Notes: generated by a model from the letters alone, not told the origin. DNA of 64,000 bases from Bradyrhizobium sp. 149 (GCF_023073915.1 NZ_JADPKK010000022.1:806001-870000); one strand, 5' to 3'; positions 54,133 through 61,922 are shown, counted from the first letter of the stretch. Made by a program: numbers and translations.

Positions 54133-54279
54133 GGCAAAGCGCTTGTTGGCAAAGTCGTATCTCGTCTTCCAGAGACCTATCCCAAGTAGCGGCAAGCGCA
54201 ACGCGATTGGGCTTTTAACCTAACCGAATAGGGTTATCGGCTTCGCGGCAAGCTTCCGTTAGGCGTTCGCGAAGCGTCT

Positions 54280-54459
54280 TCAGAACTTGGCGAGCCGCTT
54301 CAAGCTCGCGCGAAAATCGAGGCTGCGGCGGCCTGCGATCAGCGCGGTGCCGAACACCTCGGCCGCGTCGTCGCTGAACGCCGTCCGGCTTTGTTCCAGC
54401 TTCGCCTGCGTTTCGTTCTCGAAGAACGAATCGGAATCGCAGAAATCGGCGCGACGCAA
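54280..54459 (-). CDS. Doubtful small ORF, 59 aa
   Basis: The end of the frame reads like protein (SDDAAEVFGTALIAGRRSLD, FRASLKRLAKF). Its beginning lies inside a repeated sequence (see 54414-54476), and the only candidate start is a TTG with AAGG too close. It may be the remnant of a longer gene. Confidence 0.3.
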   Translation of the reverse strand: MRRADFCDSDSFFENETQAKLEQSRTAFSDDAAEVFGTALIAGRRSLDFRASLKRLAKF

Positions 54460-54476
54460 GCCTTAATAATTCGTTT
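54414..54476. repeat. Divergent direct repeat, copy 1 (copy 2 near 54780-54842)
   Basis: Both copies contain GAACGAATCGGA(A/G)TCG, then GAAA, GCGCGA and an AAT-rich end. Translated on the minus strand they read F(C/P)DSDSF. Likely an interspersed repeat family. Confidence 0.5.
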
Positions 54477-54511
54477 GCGCGCGAACGACCGCGATCATAA
54501 ACGACCGCGCC

Positions 54512-54646
54512 TCACATCGCCTCTTCGGATTTCGATCGCAGCGGCACCTGCGGCACCGACGGCCTGCCTTTGCGCAAGCGCGGGTGCCGGTCGTACCAGA
54601 ACACTTTTGCGATCTCGACCAACATCTCGAGAAAACCAGCCCGCAT
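54512..54646 (-). CDS. Small hypothetical protein, 44 aa
   Basis: ATG gives MRAGFLEMLVEIAKVFWYDR, then HPRLRKGRPSVPQVPLRSKSEEAM. GAGGGAG lies about 10 bases upstream. A short helix with a basic middle; soluble or peripheral. An internal ATG (MLVEIAKVF) is an alternative start. Confidence 0.45.
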   Translation of the reverse strand: MRAGFLEMLVEIAKVFWYDRHPRLRKGRPSVPQVPLRSKSEEAM

Positions 54647-54890
54647 CCATGTCGCGTCTCCCTCGCCTCATTCCTTAATGAGGACACGCAGAGGAGACTG
54701 TGCGAAGCATCACGCCGGCTTGGTTAGGGCGTGTGCCGCATCGACACAGAAGGCACGGCTTGTTCTGCATCCGACTCCATTTCGTTCGCAGGGAACGAAT
54801 CGGAGTCGGGAAACTCAGCGCGAAACGATTCCTAATGATCAGTGAAAGCGGGCGCGATTGCCTGAAGTCATCGACGTAGCGCAACGCTCA

Positions 54891-55058
54891 TCACGCCGCT
54901 CGCTTCACCCTGTCCTTCCCCGACGAGTTCTTCCCCGGCAAATCCCTTTCCGAAAAGCATTCAAGGATCTGGATGCGGAGTTCTTCCGCGGCCGGGCCCT
55001 CGAGCTTCCTGAGTTGATTCCAGAGTCTGATCACTTCGCGTTGTTTCTCGACAGTCAT
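54891..55058 (-). CDS. Small hypothetical protein, 55 aa
   Basis: ATG with a strong GGAGG 8 bases upstream. MTVEKQREVIRLWNQLRKLE, then GPAAEELRIQILECFSERDLPGKNSSG and a basic end KDRVKRAA. Helical and soluble. The frame opens earlier, but the ribosome site fixes this start. Not recognised. Confidence 0.65.
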   Translation of the reverse strand: MTVEKQREVIRLWNQLRKLEGPAAEELRIQILECFSERDLPGKNSSGKDRVKRAA

Positions 55059-55326
55059 GGACACCTCCAAAAGAGATGCTTCACTAGAACAAAATGAGAA
55101 CGAAAAGTCCAGCCCCTCCCGCGACATTCGCTGGCACATTGCCTTGGGCCATTCAGGCGCTGGCGCGGTTGCTTTTGGATTTTCACCTTAAGTTCGGGAC
55201 CCAACTGGCGGCCAGGCACTGAAAATCCCGTCGCGGCCAGCCAAGAAGCCCCATGTGAAAGCGCGGGGTTTTCTTTTGGGGAACGCGCCACCACCCTCCC
55301 CGTTAGCCATTCGGGAGCGAGGGACC

Positions 55327-55554
55327 GTGACCAGGAAATACTACGCCGTCGAGGTGGTTCGTCAGATCGAGGAGACCGTGGAGATCATGGTCGAGGCGCC
55401 GGACCAGACCAGTGCACACGATGCAGCGCTTGCGCACCTGAAGGCGCGCGGCTCCGAATATCAGTGGCTCAATCCCAGATGCGATCTCGTCGTCTGGCGC
55501 GAGCGCCAGGTCGATACGCCGCCGATCATCGACGTGTCCGTGTCGCAGGAGTAG
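55327..55554 (+). CDS. Small hypothetical protein, 75 aa
   Basis: A GTG start (GAGGGA upstream) gives MTRKYYAVEVVRQIEETVEI, then MVEAPDQTSAHDAALAHLKARGSEYQWLNPRCDLVVWRERQ. The alternating beta-alpha pattern suggests a compact soluble fold. A terminator follows 90 bp later. No family recognised. Confidence 0.6.
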   Translation: MTRKYYAVEVVRQIEETVEIMVEAPDQTSAHDAALAHLKARGSEYQWLNPRCDLVVWRERQVDTPPIIDVSVSQE

Positions 55555-55640
55555 CAGCCGGAACGAAATTTCCCGGTCCGCGTTGTCCGATCGAATTCAG
55601 TGGTGCTGGCGGCTGTGCGACGCGGCCGGCCAGCTTGAAG

Positions 55641-55668
55641 AACCCCGGTCCCCAATGCCGGGGTTTTT
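55641..55668 (+). terminator. Intrinsic terminator
   Basis: AACCCCGG pairs with CCGGGGTT around a 9-base loop, followed by a T-run. Confidence 0.8.
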
Positions 55669-55719
55669 CTTTGAAGCGCCTGCAGGCAGGCGCCGCCATC
55701 CGAGCGCTGGCCCAACAGC

Positions 55720-55757
55720 AAAGCAGCCACCCGGGCGTTACGCCGGGTGGCTGCTTT
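55720..55757. terminator. Very strong bidirectional terminator
   Basis: A perfect 15-bp stem (AAAGCAGCCACCCGG and its complement) with an 8-base loop lies between convergent units, just downstream of the DUF2934 gene. Confidence 0.85.
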
Positions 55758-55790
55758 GACGATCGGCGGCGCGCTGGCCTGTGTCCACCG

Positions 55791-55967
55791 TTAGACCGGT
55801 AAATTGTCGGTCATCCCGGGTGGGACTTCGCCTTGCGCGGTGCGCTCGGCGAGGAGCTCTTTTTCGGCCTCATACCAGAAAGTGTCCATCGTGCCCGCGG
55901 GCTCGCCGGCCCCTTTCCAGAGGTGATAGGCCCGGTTTCGAATCTCTTCTTCGCTGAGACCAGTCAT
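55791..55967 (-). CDS. DUF2934 family protein
   Basis: A 58-residue soluble protein (MTGLSEEEIRNRAYHLWKGA, then GEPAGTMDTFWYEAEKELL). The pattern IRNRAYxLWExxGxPxGxxxxFWxxAExEL is the DUF2934 signature. AGGGAG precedes the ATG. Function unknown. Confidence 0.9.
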   Translation of the reverse strand: MTGLSEEEIRNRAYHLWKGAGEPAGTMDTFWYEAEKELLAERTAQGEVPPGMTDNLPV

Positions 55968-56102
55968 GTGATTTCTCCCTTTCGGAAGCAAAGCCTGACG
56001 ACGCCCGAGGGTTCCTGACGAGAGTTCCTTATCGGTTCAGCATAAGCAAGCAGTCATTGCGGCGCTCCGCGAAACGAAGCCGCCGCAACGCAATGCCAAC
56101 CC

Positions 56103-56399
56103 TTAGACGGAGTCCTTGGCCACCTTCAGCGGCGAGGCCTTCACCGACTTGCTCGCCGGCTTCGCCGCGAACTGCATCGGCTCCTTTGTGAAGGGATTGA
56201 CGCCCATGCGGGCTTCGGTCGCCGGCTTGTTCACCACGGACATCTTCACGAAGCCGGGAATGACGAACTCGCCGGACTCGTTGAGCTCTTTGTAGCCGAC
56301 CGTCGCCATGTACTCGACGACCGCCTTCACGTCGTTCTTCGACAGCTGCGTGCCCTCGGCAATTGCATCAATCAATTGGGTCTTCGTCATCTTCGCCAT
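56103..56399 (-). CDS. HU-family DNA-binding protein
   Basis: A 98-residue histone-like protein. MAKMTKTQLIDAIAEGTQLS, the helical dimerisation part, is followed by the beta-arm region GEFVIPGFVKMSVVNKPATEARMGVNPFTKEPMQF, which keeps the conserved R-x-G-x-N-P-x-T-x-E core, and a Lys-rich tail. The family binds and bends DNA in the nucleoid. It is more divergent than canonical HupB, with VNKPATEARM in place of KxRxAREGRNPxTGE. Confidence 0.9.
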   Translation of the reverse strand: MAKMTKTQLIDAIAEGTQLSKNDVKAVVEYMATVGYKELNESGEFVIPGFVKMSVVNKPATEARMGVNPFTKEPMQFAAKPASKSVKASPLKVAKDSV

Positions 56400-56805
56400 G
56401 TCTGAATTTCCTTCTGTGCGCGCGAGCAGGCTTTGCTCAGGACGCGGTCCGACCGCGCAACGCGCTTCTGATTCATGCCAACTTTCATGAAGTGACGGGG
56501 CTTAAAACCCATCGAGGCCTAAAACGCAAGCAGGGGTTCTGCGGGGGCCCGGACGTTCCAGGAAAGATGCCGCAGCTTGCGCCGTTTTCTGGTTGAACCA
56601 TTTTCTCCCTGGGGCGCCTAACTCTTTGAAGTCCCCAAGCTTCACCCCATCCGCGAGCCCCGCTTTCCCCAGGCGGGGCTTTCGCTTTCAGGGACCCGGA
56701 CAGGCCATTTCCGAGCAGGCCGGGCCCGAGGTCTGCGCCCGGGCCATGCGGGTGACCGTCACAAGGCAGGGTTCTCTTTTCCGGCCATCTCCTGCATAAT
56801 GCGGC
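56400..56805. other. Intergenic region with a terminator-like hairpin
   Basis: Holds the HU promoter region and a hairpin at 56656-56680 (AGCCCCGC / GCGGGGCT followed by TTCGCTTTC). No frame looks coding. Confidence 0.5.
56656..56690 (+). terminator. Hairpin with T-rich tail
   Basis: An 8-bp stem AGCCCCGC / GCGGGGCT with a 9-base loop, followed by TTCGCTTTC. No upstream plus-strand gene is evident within 1 kb, so its role is unclear. Confidence 0.45.
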
Positions 56806-56991
56806 ATGGCAAAAACAAAAGTGACCTTCAAAACCGTCCGCATTGCAGACAACGACTGGAAAATCCTGGCGGATTACCCGGACAGCGAACAGCGCGAAAT
56901 CAAGGGCTTCACCAGCAAGGCAGATGCCGACGACTGGATCAACGGCGACCGCAAGATCGCGTGGCTCCGCTCCCAAGGATACGCTAAATAA
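56806..56991 (+). CDS. Small conserved-looking protein, 61 aa
   Basis: MAKTKVTFKTVRIADNDWKI, then LADYPDSEQREIKGFTSKADADDWINGDRKIAWLRSQGYAK. The mixed beta/alpha fold with a D-W-I ... W-L-R pattern resembles small alphaproteobacterial proteins of unknown function. No start ambiguity is apparent. Single gene. Confidence 0.7.
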   Translation: MAKTKVTFKTVRIADNDWKILADYPDSEQREIKGFTSKADADDWINGDRKIAWLRSQGYAK

Positions 56992-57266
56992 GGATAGGCC
57001 AAATAGCGCATACGCCAGGTCGCGCGCGTGTAAGTCACGCGCCCATCCTCTGACGGCCTTTTGGGTATCAGGCGCGCTTAGTCCCTCCCCACCCCAAACG
57101 TTCTTTCCGTGCCGGCGCGTTGTCGAGCAGGCGGCAACGCGCGCTCGTCTACCGCCTCGCGGGGGCACCTCGTCGTGAAACCTGTGACTGGGCCTGCGCC
57201 GTTGAGACTTCGGTAACCTAACGCCTCCAAGCTCCTCTCAGTATCGTTGCGTTGGAGTATCCCACA

Positions 57267-57569
57267 GTGCTGGATTTTAACGAGCTGCGTGAACTCGCGG
57301 CCGATGTTCGTGTTTTCGTCGACATTGCCGAAGACAAGGCCGAAGCGCTTCGCGCCGTCATCACGGCCTATGACGTGGTGCTCGCGATTTTCCCGTCCGG
57401 AGAGGGCATGGGCCTCCATGTCATCAAGGGCGGCGATATCCTGGACGGAATCGCAAACTCACGAACCCATGCGATCTACAGTCACACGGCCATCGCGGTT
57501 CCCGACCTGGAGCATGCCGAAGTGCTCAAGCACCTGACGGGCCCCGCCGACCGGCGGATCGCGGCTTAA
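57267..57569 (+). CDS. Hypothetical protein, 100 aa
   Basis: A GTG start with TTGGAG 9 bases upstream gives MLDFNELRELAADVRVFVDI. The middle reads VVLAIFPSGEGMGLHVIKGGDILDGIANSRTHAIYSHTAIAVPDLEHAEVLKHL. Soluble alpha/beta protein; no family recognised. A TTG five codons upstream is possible but would lie on the ribosome site. Confidence 0.65.
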   Translation: MLDFNELRELAADVRVFVDIAEDKAEALRAVITAYDVVLAIFPSGEGMGLHVIKGGDILDGIANSRTHAIYSHTAIAVPDLEHAEVLKHLTGPADRRIAA

Positions 57570-57664
57570 TCGCAGACCAGACTTTCTAGTTCGGAACGCC
57601 TCGTCTGGGAACGGGGCTTCCGCGCTCCCGTTGGTCCACCACGCAAACCAACCAGGAGTTTGAG

Positions 57665-57937
57665 ATGAAGAAGCTCATCATTGCGACCGCCGCCCTCGGC
57701 CTCATGTGCGGCACCGCCTTGGCCCAGAACCAGACGGGCCCGGCCGCGCAGTCGGACAACATGCAGAAGCCCGGCATGAACAACACGGACAAGGGCACGA
57801 TGACCAGAGGCACGACCGGCATGAGCCATGACGGCACGAGCAAGGGTGGAATGGTGAGGCCCGACGCCTCCGGCCAGGGCGGCTCCGGCCCCGGCAGCGA
57901 CCAAGGCGGCACCAAGTCCCGCAGCAATTCGAGGTAA
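57665..57937 (+). CDS. Small secreted protein, 90 aa
   Basis: Signal peptide MKKLIIATAALGLMCGTALA, then a polar Gly/Met/Asn/Ser-rich, probably disordered body (QNMQKPGMNN-type segments) ending KSRSNSR. CAGGAG lies before the ATG. Similar in style to the MXKDX-type proteins. Function unknown. Confidence 0.75.
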   Translation: MKKLIIATAALGLMCGTALAQNQTGPAAQSDNMQKPGMNNTDKGTMTRGTTGMSHDGTSKGGMVRPDASGQGGSGPGSDQGGTKSRSNSR

Positions 57938-58059
57938 GCTGCTCGCCAAGGTTCGCTTGCTCCGATCCGACTGTTCAAGGCAACTGCCCCGCTCGATCTT
58001 GGGGCACGGAACGGTCAGGTCGCGCGCGCATTGACCCGTCTTCAGACGAGGAGATCAAC

Positions 58060-58236
58060 ATGAGCGTAGAAGGTAAAGTGAAGGAAGGCGCCGGGTTCAT
58101 CAAAGAGGAGATGAACGAACACGGCAAGTCCGCCGAGAGCCAGAAGAAGGCTCAGGAAGGTCGCGACCTGCGCAACGAAGGCCGGATCGAAGACGGCAAG
58201 CCGCCGAAGACGACAAAGCCCGGCACCGGCCACTAG
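58060..58236 (+). CDS. CsbD-like small stress protein, 58 aa
   Basis: MSVEGKVKEGAGFIKEEMNE, then a charged helix rich in Glu/Lys and ending KPPKTTKPGTGH. The K-V-K-E-G-A-G-x-x-K-E pattern is that of CsbD/YjbJ general-stress proteins, though it is shorter and more divergent than typical. AGGAG upstream and a strong terminator after it. Confidence 0.65.
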   Translation: MSVEGKVKEGAGFIKEEMNEHGKSAESQKKAQEGRDLRNEGRIEDGKPPKTTKPGTGH

Positions 58237-58278
58237 ATCCGTCTCGAGCGAGAGCGGATACCGGTTCGCGTGAATTTC

Positions 58279-58313
58279 AAAACCCGCCCCTGGCAATGTC
58301 AGGGGCGGGTTTT
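58279..58313 (+). terminator. Strong intrinsic terminator
   Basis: A perfect 14-bp stem (AAAACCCGCCCCTG / CAGGGGCGGGTTTT) with a 7-base loop, 43 bp after the CsbD-like gene. It can work in both directions. Confidence 0.9.
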
Positions 58314-58359
58314 CAATTCACGACAGGTCGTGTGGGGTCGGCGGCGCCTGAAGGTCTCT

Positions 58360-58698
58360 TCAGTCACGGAACCGGTTGACCGCCCATAGCGGCATCCACG
58401 ATCCCAGCACCACGATCGCAATGGCTGCGACGAGGATATATTTCAGGGCATGTTGCGACGACGCGAGCGAACCTTCGAGATGAAGGTACGGCAGCATCGC
58501 CTGCATGGCCATTCCGATCAGAGCAACCGCGACCAGGCCGCCAAAAGCAGCGGCGAGGACGTTGATGATCCCTCCAAGGGCGCCGCGCTTGTTCGACCAC
58601 GCCTCGTAAATCGCGACAGCCAGCACCACGAGCACGAAGATCAGCATGAAGCTCATCGAGCCGCCGACGCTCGACGTCGGCCCAAAGATTTCCACCAC
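58360..58698 (-). CDS. Membrane protein, 112 aa, three hydrophobic segments
   Basis: Hydrophobic segments are FMLIFVLVVLAVAIYEAW, IINVLAAAFGGLVAVALIGMAM and YILVAAIAIVVLGSWMPLW. The C-terminus is short and polar (AVNRFRD). The start is a GTG (MVEIFGPTSS) or an ATG at 58656 (MSFMLIFV); neither has a clear ribosome site. No family recognised. Confidence 0.6.
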   Translation of the reverse strand: MVEIFGPTSSVGGSMSFMLIFVLVVLAVAIYEAWSNKRGALGGIINVLAAAFGGLVAVALIGMAMQAMLPYLHLEGSLASSQHALKYILVAAIAIVVLGSWMPLWAVNRFRD

Positions 58699-59027
58699 CA
58701 GAATCTCGGCTTAGTCCCGGCATCCTCAGCAGGAGTTCATCTGCCAACGCCTTGATCAGCCCTGCTGCTTCTCATTGCTCCTGAATCCCCGTCCCCGCGA
58801 GAACAAAAGGATTCTGTTTGCTATGACTTTGTCGTTGCAAGAAAATGCAGCCGGCTTCACTGCACCAGCACTACCCAGCTTGCGTGCCCATCTTTTCGGA
58901 AGCGAATTTGGCAATACCAAGCCCGAGCGTCAGAAGCCCGACAAGCCAACGATCACGGCAGCAACGACGTTTGCTTTGCGGGATTGGTTTTACTCTTCTA
59001 AAGTCGTAACTCTTAAAGTCATAACTC
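58699..59027. other. Intergenic region with a decayed ORF remnant
   Basis: On the minus strand, 58877-58960 reads LVGLLTLGLGIAKFASEKMG then TQAG and stop, a membrane-like end without a usable start. It may be a remnant of a small gene. Confidence 0.3.
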
Positions 59028-59176
59028 TCACTTTTTGAAGTAAGCTAACACGCCGAAGATGCTGCCAATAAGAGCAAGCGCGAGCGTGACCCGGTTTGGT
59101 CATAAGCTCGGTATAGCGCGTGCTGCGCTTTCAGGTATTTCCTGAGCGCCCAACGATATTTCAGCTCGTCGAACAT
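59028..59176 (-). pseudogene. Frameshifted 49-aa membrane protein gene
   Basis: MFDELKYRWALRKYLKAQHA then LYRAYDQ in one frame is continued by VTLALALIGSIFGVLAYFKK in another. Adding one A to the AAA run near 59098 gives an uninterrupted 49-residue single-pass protein (...YDQNRVTLALALIG...). Either a recent 1-bp deletion or a sequencing error. Confidence 0.5.
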
Positions 59177-59472
59177 TTCCCGCCCCTAAAGAACATCTCC
59201 GGCGTTCCTACTACCACCAATTGAGCCCACCTTCACCCGCTTCACCATTTCGTCCTCCATCAACTTACCCTTTTTGTGATGTGGCTCCGTTTGCTTGAGC
59301 GTATCACGCAAGCTTGTCGACCGCCCTGGTGCAGGCTGGGTGGTTTGCTTCACCAGCCGTTTTCCCCCTCACGCGCACGTGCACGCTCCCCCTGCCCCTT
59401 TTCACATTTTGCTGCTATTCATCGCCCCCGCCGAAAACCAAAACCCTCCATCCGTTCCAGGGAGCAACAACC

Positions 59473-59925
59473 ATGCGATACCTCCACACCATGCTGCGCG
59501 TGCGCAATCTCGATGTCGCGCTGAAGTTTTACCAGGATGCGCTGGGACTGAAGGAGGTGCGGCGGATCGAGAACGACAAGGGACGTTTTACGCTGGTGTT
59601 CCTGTGCTCTTCGGACGATCTCGAGGCGCTGAAGAAGCAGCCGCAAACGCGCGGCGCGCCGCTGGTCGAGCTCACCTGGAATTGGGACGAGGAGAAGTAT
59701 GGCGAGGACCGCTTCTTCGGCCATCTCGCCTATGAGGTCGACGACATCTACGCCACTTGCGAGAAGCTGCAGAAGGCCGGCGTCACCATCAACCGGCCGC
59801 CGCGCGATGGCAACATGGCGTTCGTCCGCTCGCCGGACCTGCACTCGATCGAGCTCCTGCAGAAGGGCGAGCCGAAGCCGCCGCGGGAGCCCTGGTCGTC
59901 GATGCCCAACACCGGCCATTGGTAG
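59473..59925 (+). CDS. VOC-superfamily lyase (glyoxalase I-like)
   Basis: A 150-residue metalloenzyme-fold protein. MRYLHTMLRVRNLDVALKFY begins the first beta-alpha-beta-beta-beta module, and GEDRFFGHLAYEVDDIYATCEKLQKAGVTINRPPRDG the second. The potential metal ligands are H5, E84-type residue in APLVELTWNWDEE, H in FFGHLAYEVDD and E in DLHSIELLQ, the lactoylglutathione lyase set. It would detoxify methylglyoxal with glutathione. GGGAG upstream. Confidence 0.85.
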   Translation: MRYLHTMLRVRNLDVALKFYQDALGLKEVRRIENDKGRFTLVFLCSSDDLEALKKQPQTRGAPLVELTWNWDEEKYGEDRFFGHLAYEVDDIYATCEKLQKAGVTINRPPRDGNMAFVRSPDLHSIELLQKGEPKPPREPWSSMPNTGHW

Positions 59926-59994
59926 GCTCGCAGCTGGAACAAGCCCGCGTCGCCGGCGTTCTCTTCCTGACAAATGCAATTGGAGGAGGACGCG

Positions 59995-60075
59995 ATGGGA
60001 CGCGGTATTTTGTTGTGGATGCTGGGTGTGCCGATCCCAGTGATCATTCTGTTGTGGCTGTTCTTCGGCCGCTGA
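59995..60075 (+). CDS. 26-aa hydrophobic membrane peptide
   Basis: ATG with a strong GGAGGAGGA upstream encodes MGRGILLWMLGVPIPVIILL then WLFFGR. Almost the whole peptide is one transmembrane helix with a Pro-x-Pro kink. A clear terminator follows 22 bp later, so it is a complete small transcription unit. I recognise this kind of RGILLWLLG-type microprotein as recurrent in alphaproteobacteria. Function unknown. Confidence 0.7.
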   Translation: MGRGILLWMLGVPIPVIILLWLFFGR

Positions 60076-60096
60076 TACAGTGCAACTTGCTTACGG

Positions 60097-60123
60097 AAAG
60101 CTCCGCCTCGGCGGAGCTTTTTG
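60097..60123 (+). terminator. Intrinsic terminator after the 26-aa peptide gene
   Basis: AAAGCTCCGC-CTCG-GCGGAGCTTT, then TT: a perfect 10-bp stem with tetraloop. Confidence 0.9.
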
Positions 60124-60210
60124 CATGAGAGGATCGGCGCAATCGCGCGTCGCTCGCCGCCGCGAATTCCGCTATCACCCGCGCCGAAACAAACGCTGCG
60201 GGAGGATGAT

Positions 60211-60849
60211 GTGCCGGAGCAAAAACTGACGATCTGGGGCCGCGCCAATTCGGTCAACGTGCAAAAAGTGCTGTGGTGCCTCACCGAGCTCGGCCTGGCT
60301 TACGAGCGCATCGACGCCGGCATGGCGTTCGGCAAGACCCGCGAGGCCGACTATCTCGCGATGAATCCCAATGCGCGGATCCCGACGCTGGTCGAGGGCG
60401 ACTTCGTGCTGTGGGAGTCCAACTCCATCATGCGCTATCTCAGCCTCGCGCACGGCCGCGGCACGCCGATCTATCCCGAGGCGCCGAAGCTGCGCACCAG
60501 CGTCGACCGCTGGCTCGACTGGACACTGTCGACGGTGCAGCCGGTCGACCGCCCGGTGTTCTGGGGCATCGTGCGCACGGCGCCGGCCGAGCGCGACATG
60601 ATCCAGGTGCAGCGGGATGCCGATACCGCCGCCGAGGTCTGGGCCATCGCCGACCGCCTGCTCTCATCGCGCCCGTTCATGGACGGCGATGCGTTCACGC
60701 TCGCCGACATCGCCATCGGCGCCTATGCGCGGCGCTGGCTCGGCGTCGAAGGCGTCGCCCGGCCCGCGCAGCCGCATCTGACGCGCTGGCTCGCCGACCT
60801 CGGCAAACGGCCCGGATTCGCAAAATATGTGGCACCGCCGATGTCGTGA
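60211..60849 (+). CDS. Glutathione S-transferase family protein
   Basis: A 212-residue GST. The thioredoxin-fold N-terminus (LTIWGRANSVNVQKVLWCLTELGL) has the SxN start of beta-class-like or theta-like GSTs, with NPNARIPTLVEGDFVLWESNSIMRYL giving the cis-Pro and the E-S glutathione-binding pair. The C-terminal helical domain holds FMDGDAFTLADIAIGAYARRWL. The start is a GTG with GGGAGG 8 bases upstream. The substrate is not predictable. Confidence 0.9.
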   Translation: MPEQKLTIWGRANSVNVQKVLWCLTELGLAYERIDAGMAFGKTREADYLAMNPNARIPTLVEGDFVLWESNSIMRYLSLAHGRGTPIYPEAPKLRTSVDRWLDWTLSTVQPVDRPVFWGIVRTAPAERDMIQVQRDADTAAEVWAIADRLLSSRPFMDGDAFTLADIAIGAYARRWLGVEGVARPAQPHLTRWLADLGKRPGFAKYVAPPMS

Positions 60850-60967
60850 GCGGTGATGCGGCGCAAGTTGCTTTCGGGGCACGCTGAATCGGCATTTTGG
60901 CGCGGGCCGCCGGGACATGACGGCTACTGTGCATGGGGTTGTTTTCGCGTTTTTTGTTTGGGTGCCC

Positions 60968-61135
60968 TTAAGGCCAGCCACGCTCGAACAGCAGCACACA
61001 CACGATCAGCACGAGCGTGACGGCCGCGGTGGCGAGCCGCGCGGTCCAGCTCAGGCCGCGGCCGACCCACCACAGCAGCGCGCAATACATCACGAACGGG
61101 ACGATGATCTCGGGGCGCACGATATCTGTCGGCAT
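60968..61135 (-). CDS. Small two-helix membrane protein, 55 aa
   Basis: MPTDIVRPEIIVPFVMYCAL begins the first helix (VPFVMYCALLWWVG), and the second is LATAAVTLVLIVCVLLF, ending ERGWP. Too short for ordinary gene calling, but both helices and codon use are convincing. Lies 6 bp downstream of the 61142 gene in the same direction. Unknown function. Confidence 0.6.
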   Translation of the reverse strand: MPTDIVRPEIIVPFVMYCALLWWVGRGLSWTARLATAAVTLVLIVCVLLFERGWP

Positions 61136-61141
61136 GGGGCC

Positions 61142-61387
61142 TCAGCGCCTGACCGTGGTCTCGACGCTGATCGAGCCGCCGATCTTGACGCAGGTGCCGG
61201 TGCTCTCGACCATATGGAAGCCGCGGCCGTAGGCGGCGCAGGAGCCCGCCTTCGCCGTCCCGCCGGCGCCCTTCAGCGGCAAGGTCTTGCCGGCCTGTGG
61301 GCGCTCCGGAGGCGGCAGACGCAGAGCCTCCGCCGCGGCCGCGGACATGGTCAGCAACGAGATCAGGATGAGGAGCGGCGCACGCAT
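61142..61387 (-). CDS. Mini-protein resembling the N-terminus of alphaproteobacterial porins
   Basis: An 81-residue protein. Signal peptide MRAPLLILISLLTMSAAAAE, then a basic/proline linker and CAAYGRGFHMVESTGTCVKIGGSISVETTVRR. That last part mirrors the start of mature Bradyrhizobium-type porins (C-x-x-YG-x-GF ... TGTC-x-KIGG), including both cysteines. The porin barrel is absent and the gene ends there. It may be a stand-alone domain or a relic. Its stop is 6 bp from the next small gene. Confidence 0.65.
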   Translation of the reverse strand: MRAPLLILISLLTMSAAAAEALRLPPPERPQAGKTLPLKGAGGTAKAGSCAAYGRGFHMVESTGTCVKIGGSISVETTVRR

Positions 61388-61444
61388 GCGGCCGTTGTAG
61401 CGCGGACAAGCGCCATGCGCCATTGGGAGTCGCTTCGCCCTGGG

Positions 61445-61699
61445 TCAGATGAACTTGATGCCGGCCGACTTGCCGCGGCGCCAGACCACTTGGCAGCTCC
61501 GCCCGGTCCGCGCATCACGCGCGAACGCCATCCGGATCACGCCCGGGAGCTGGCTCGCATCGTCGTCCAGCGTGATCTTCGCCCCAGAGTTCGAGATGTC
61601 CTGGACCAGGCAATGCCGTGCCGCGAACCCGCCGTCGAGCGTGATCCAGGCGTGCTGCGACAGCGACTTGCGGGCCGCGCGCTTCTTGGGCTGTGGCAT
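61445..61699 (-). CDS. PilZ-domain protein
   Basis: An 84-residue single PilZ domain. MPQPKKRAARKSLSQHAWIT, CLVQDISNSGAKITLDDDAS (the D/N-x-S-x-x-G motif as NSGAK) and CQVVWRRGKSAGIKFI. PilZ domains bind cyclic di-GMP, but the RxxxR motif is only loosely present (KKRAARKS), so binding should not be assumed. Single gene upstream of tRNA-Glu. Confidence 0.85.
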   Translation of the reverse strand: MPQPKKRAARKSLSQHAWITLDGGFAARHCLVQDISNSGAKITLDDDASQLPGVIRMAFARDARTGRSCQVVWRRGKSAGIKFI

Positions 61700-61922
61700 T
61701 GGCTCAAATTCTCCCAGTCCAGCGCTAGCTAGGGAACCCTAAGAAATCGTTGAATTCGCCCCCGAATGACCCGGGGGCGACACTGCCCACCGGCCTAAAA
61801 GAGCGTTCCCGAACGGCTTGCCGAGGGCGCCAAAGGCCATTATAGGTTCGCCCGCTGCAGCCGCCGGGCACGAGTCGGGCGGCCAGCGGCCGTGCCGCGA
61901 AAAGCGGCGGGGCCTTAGGTTT

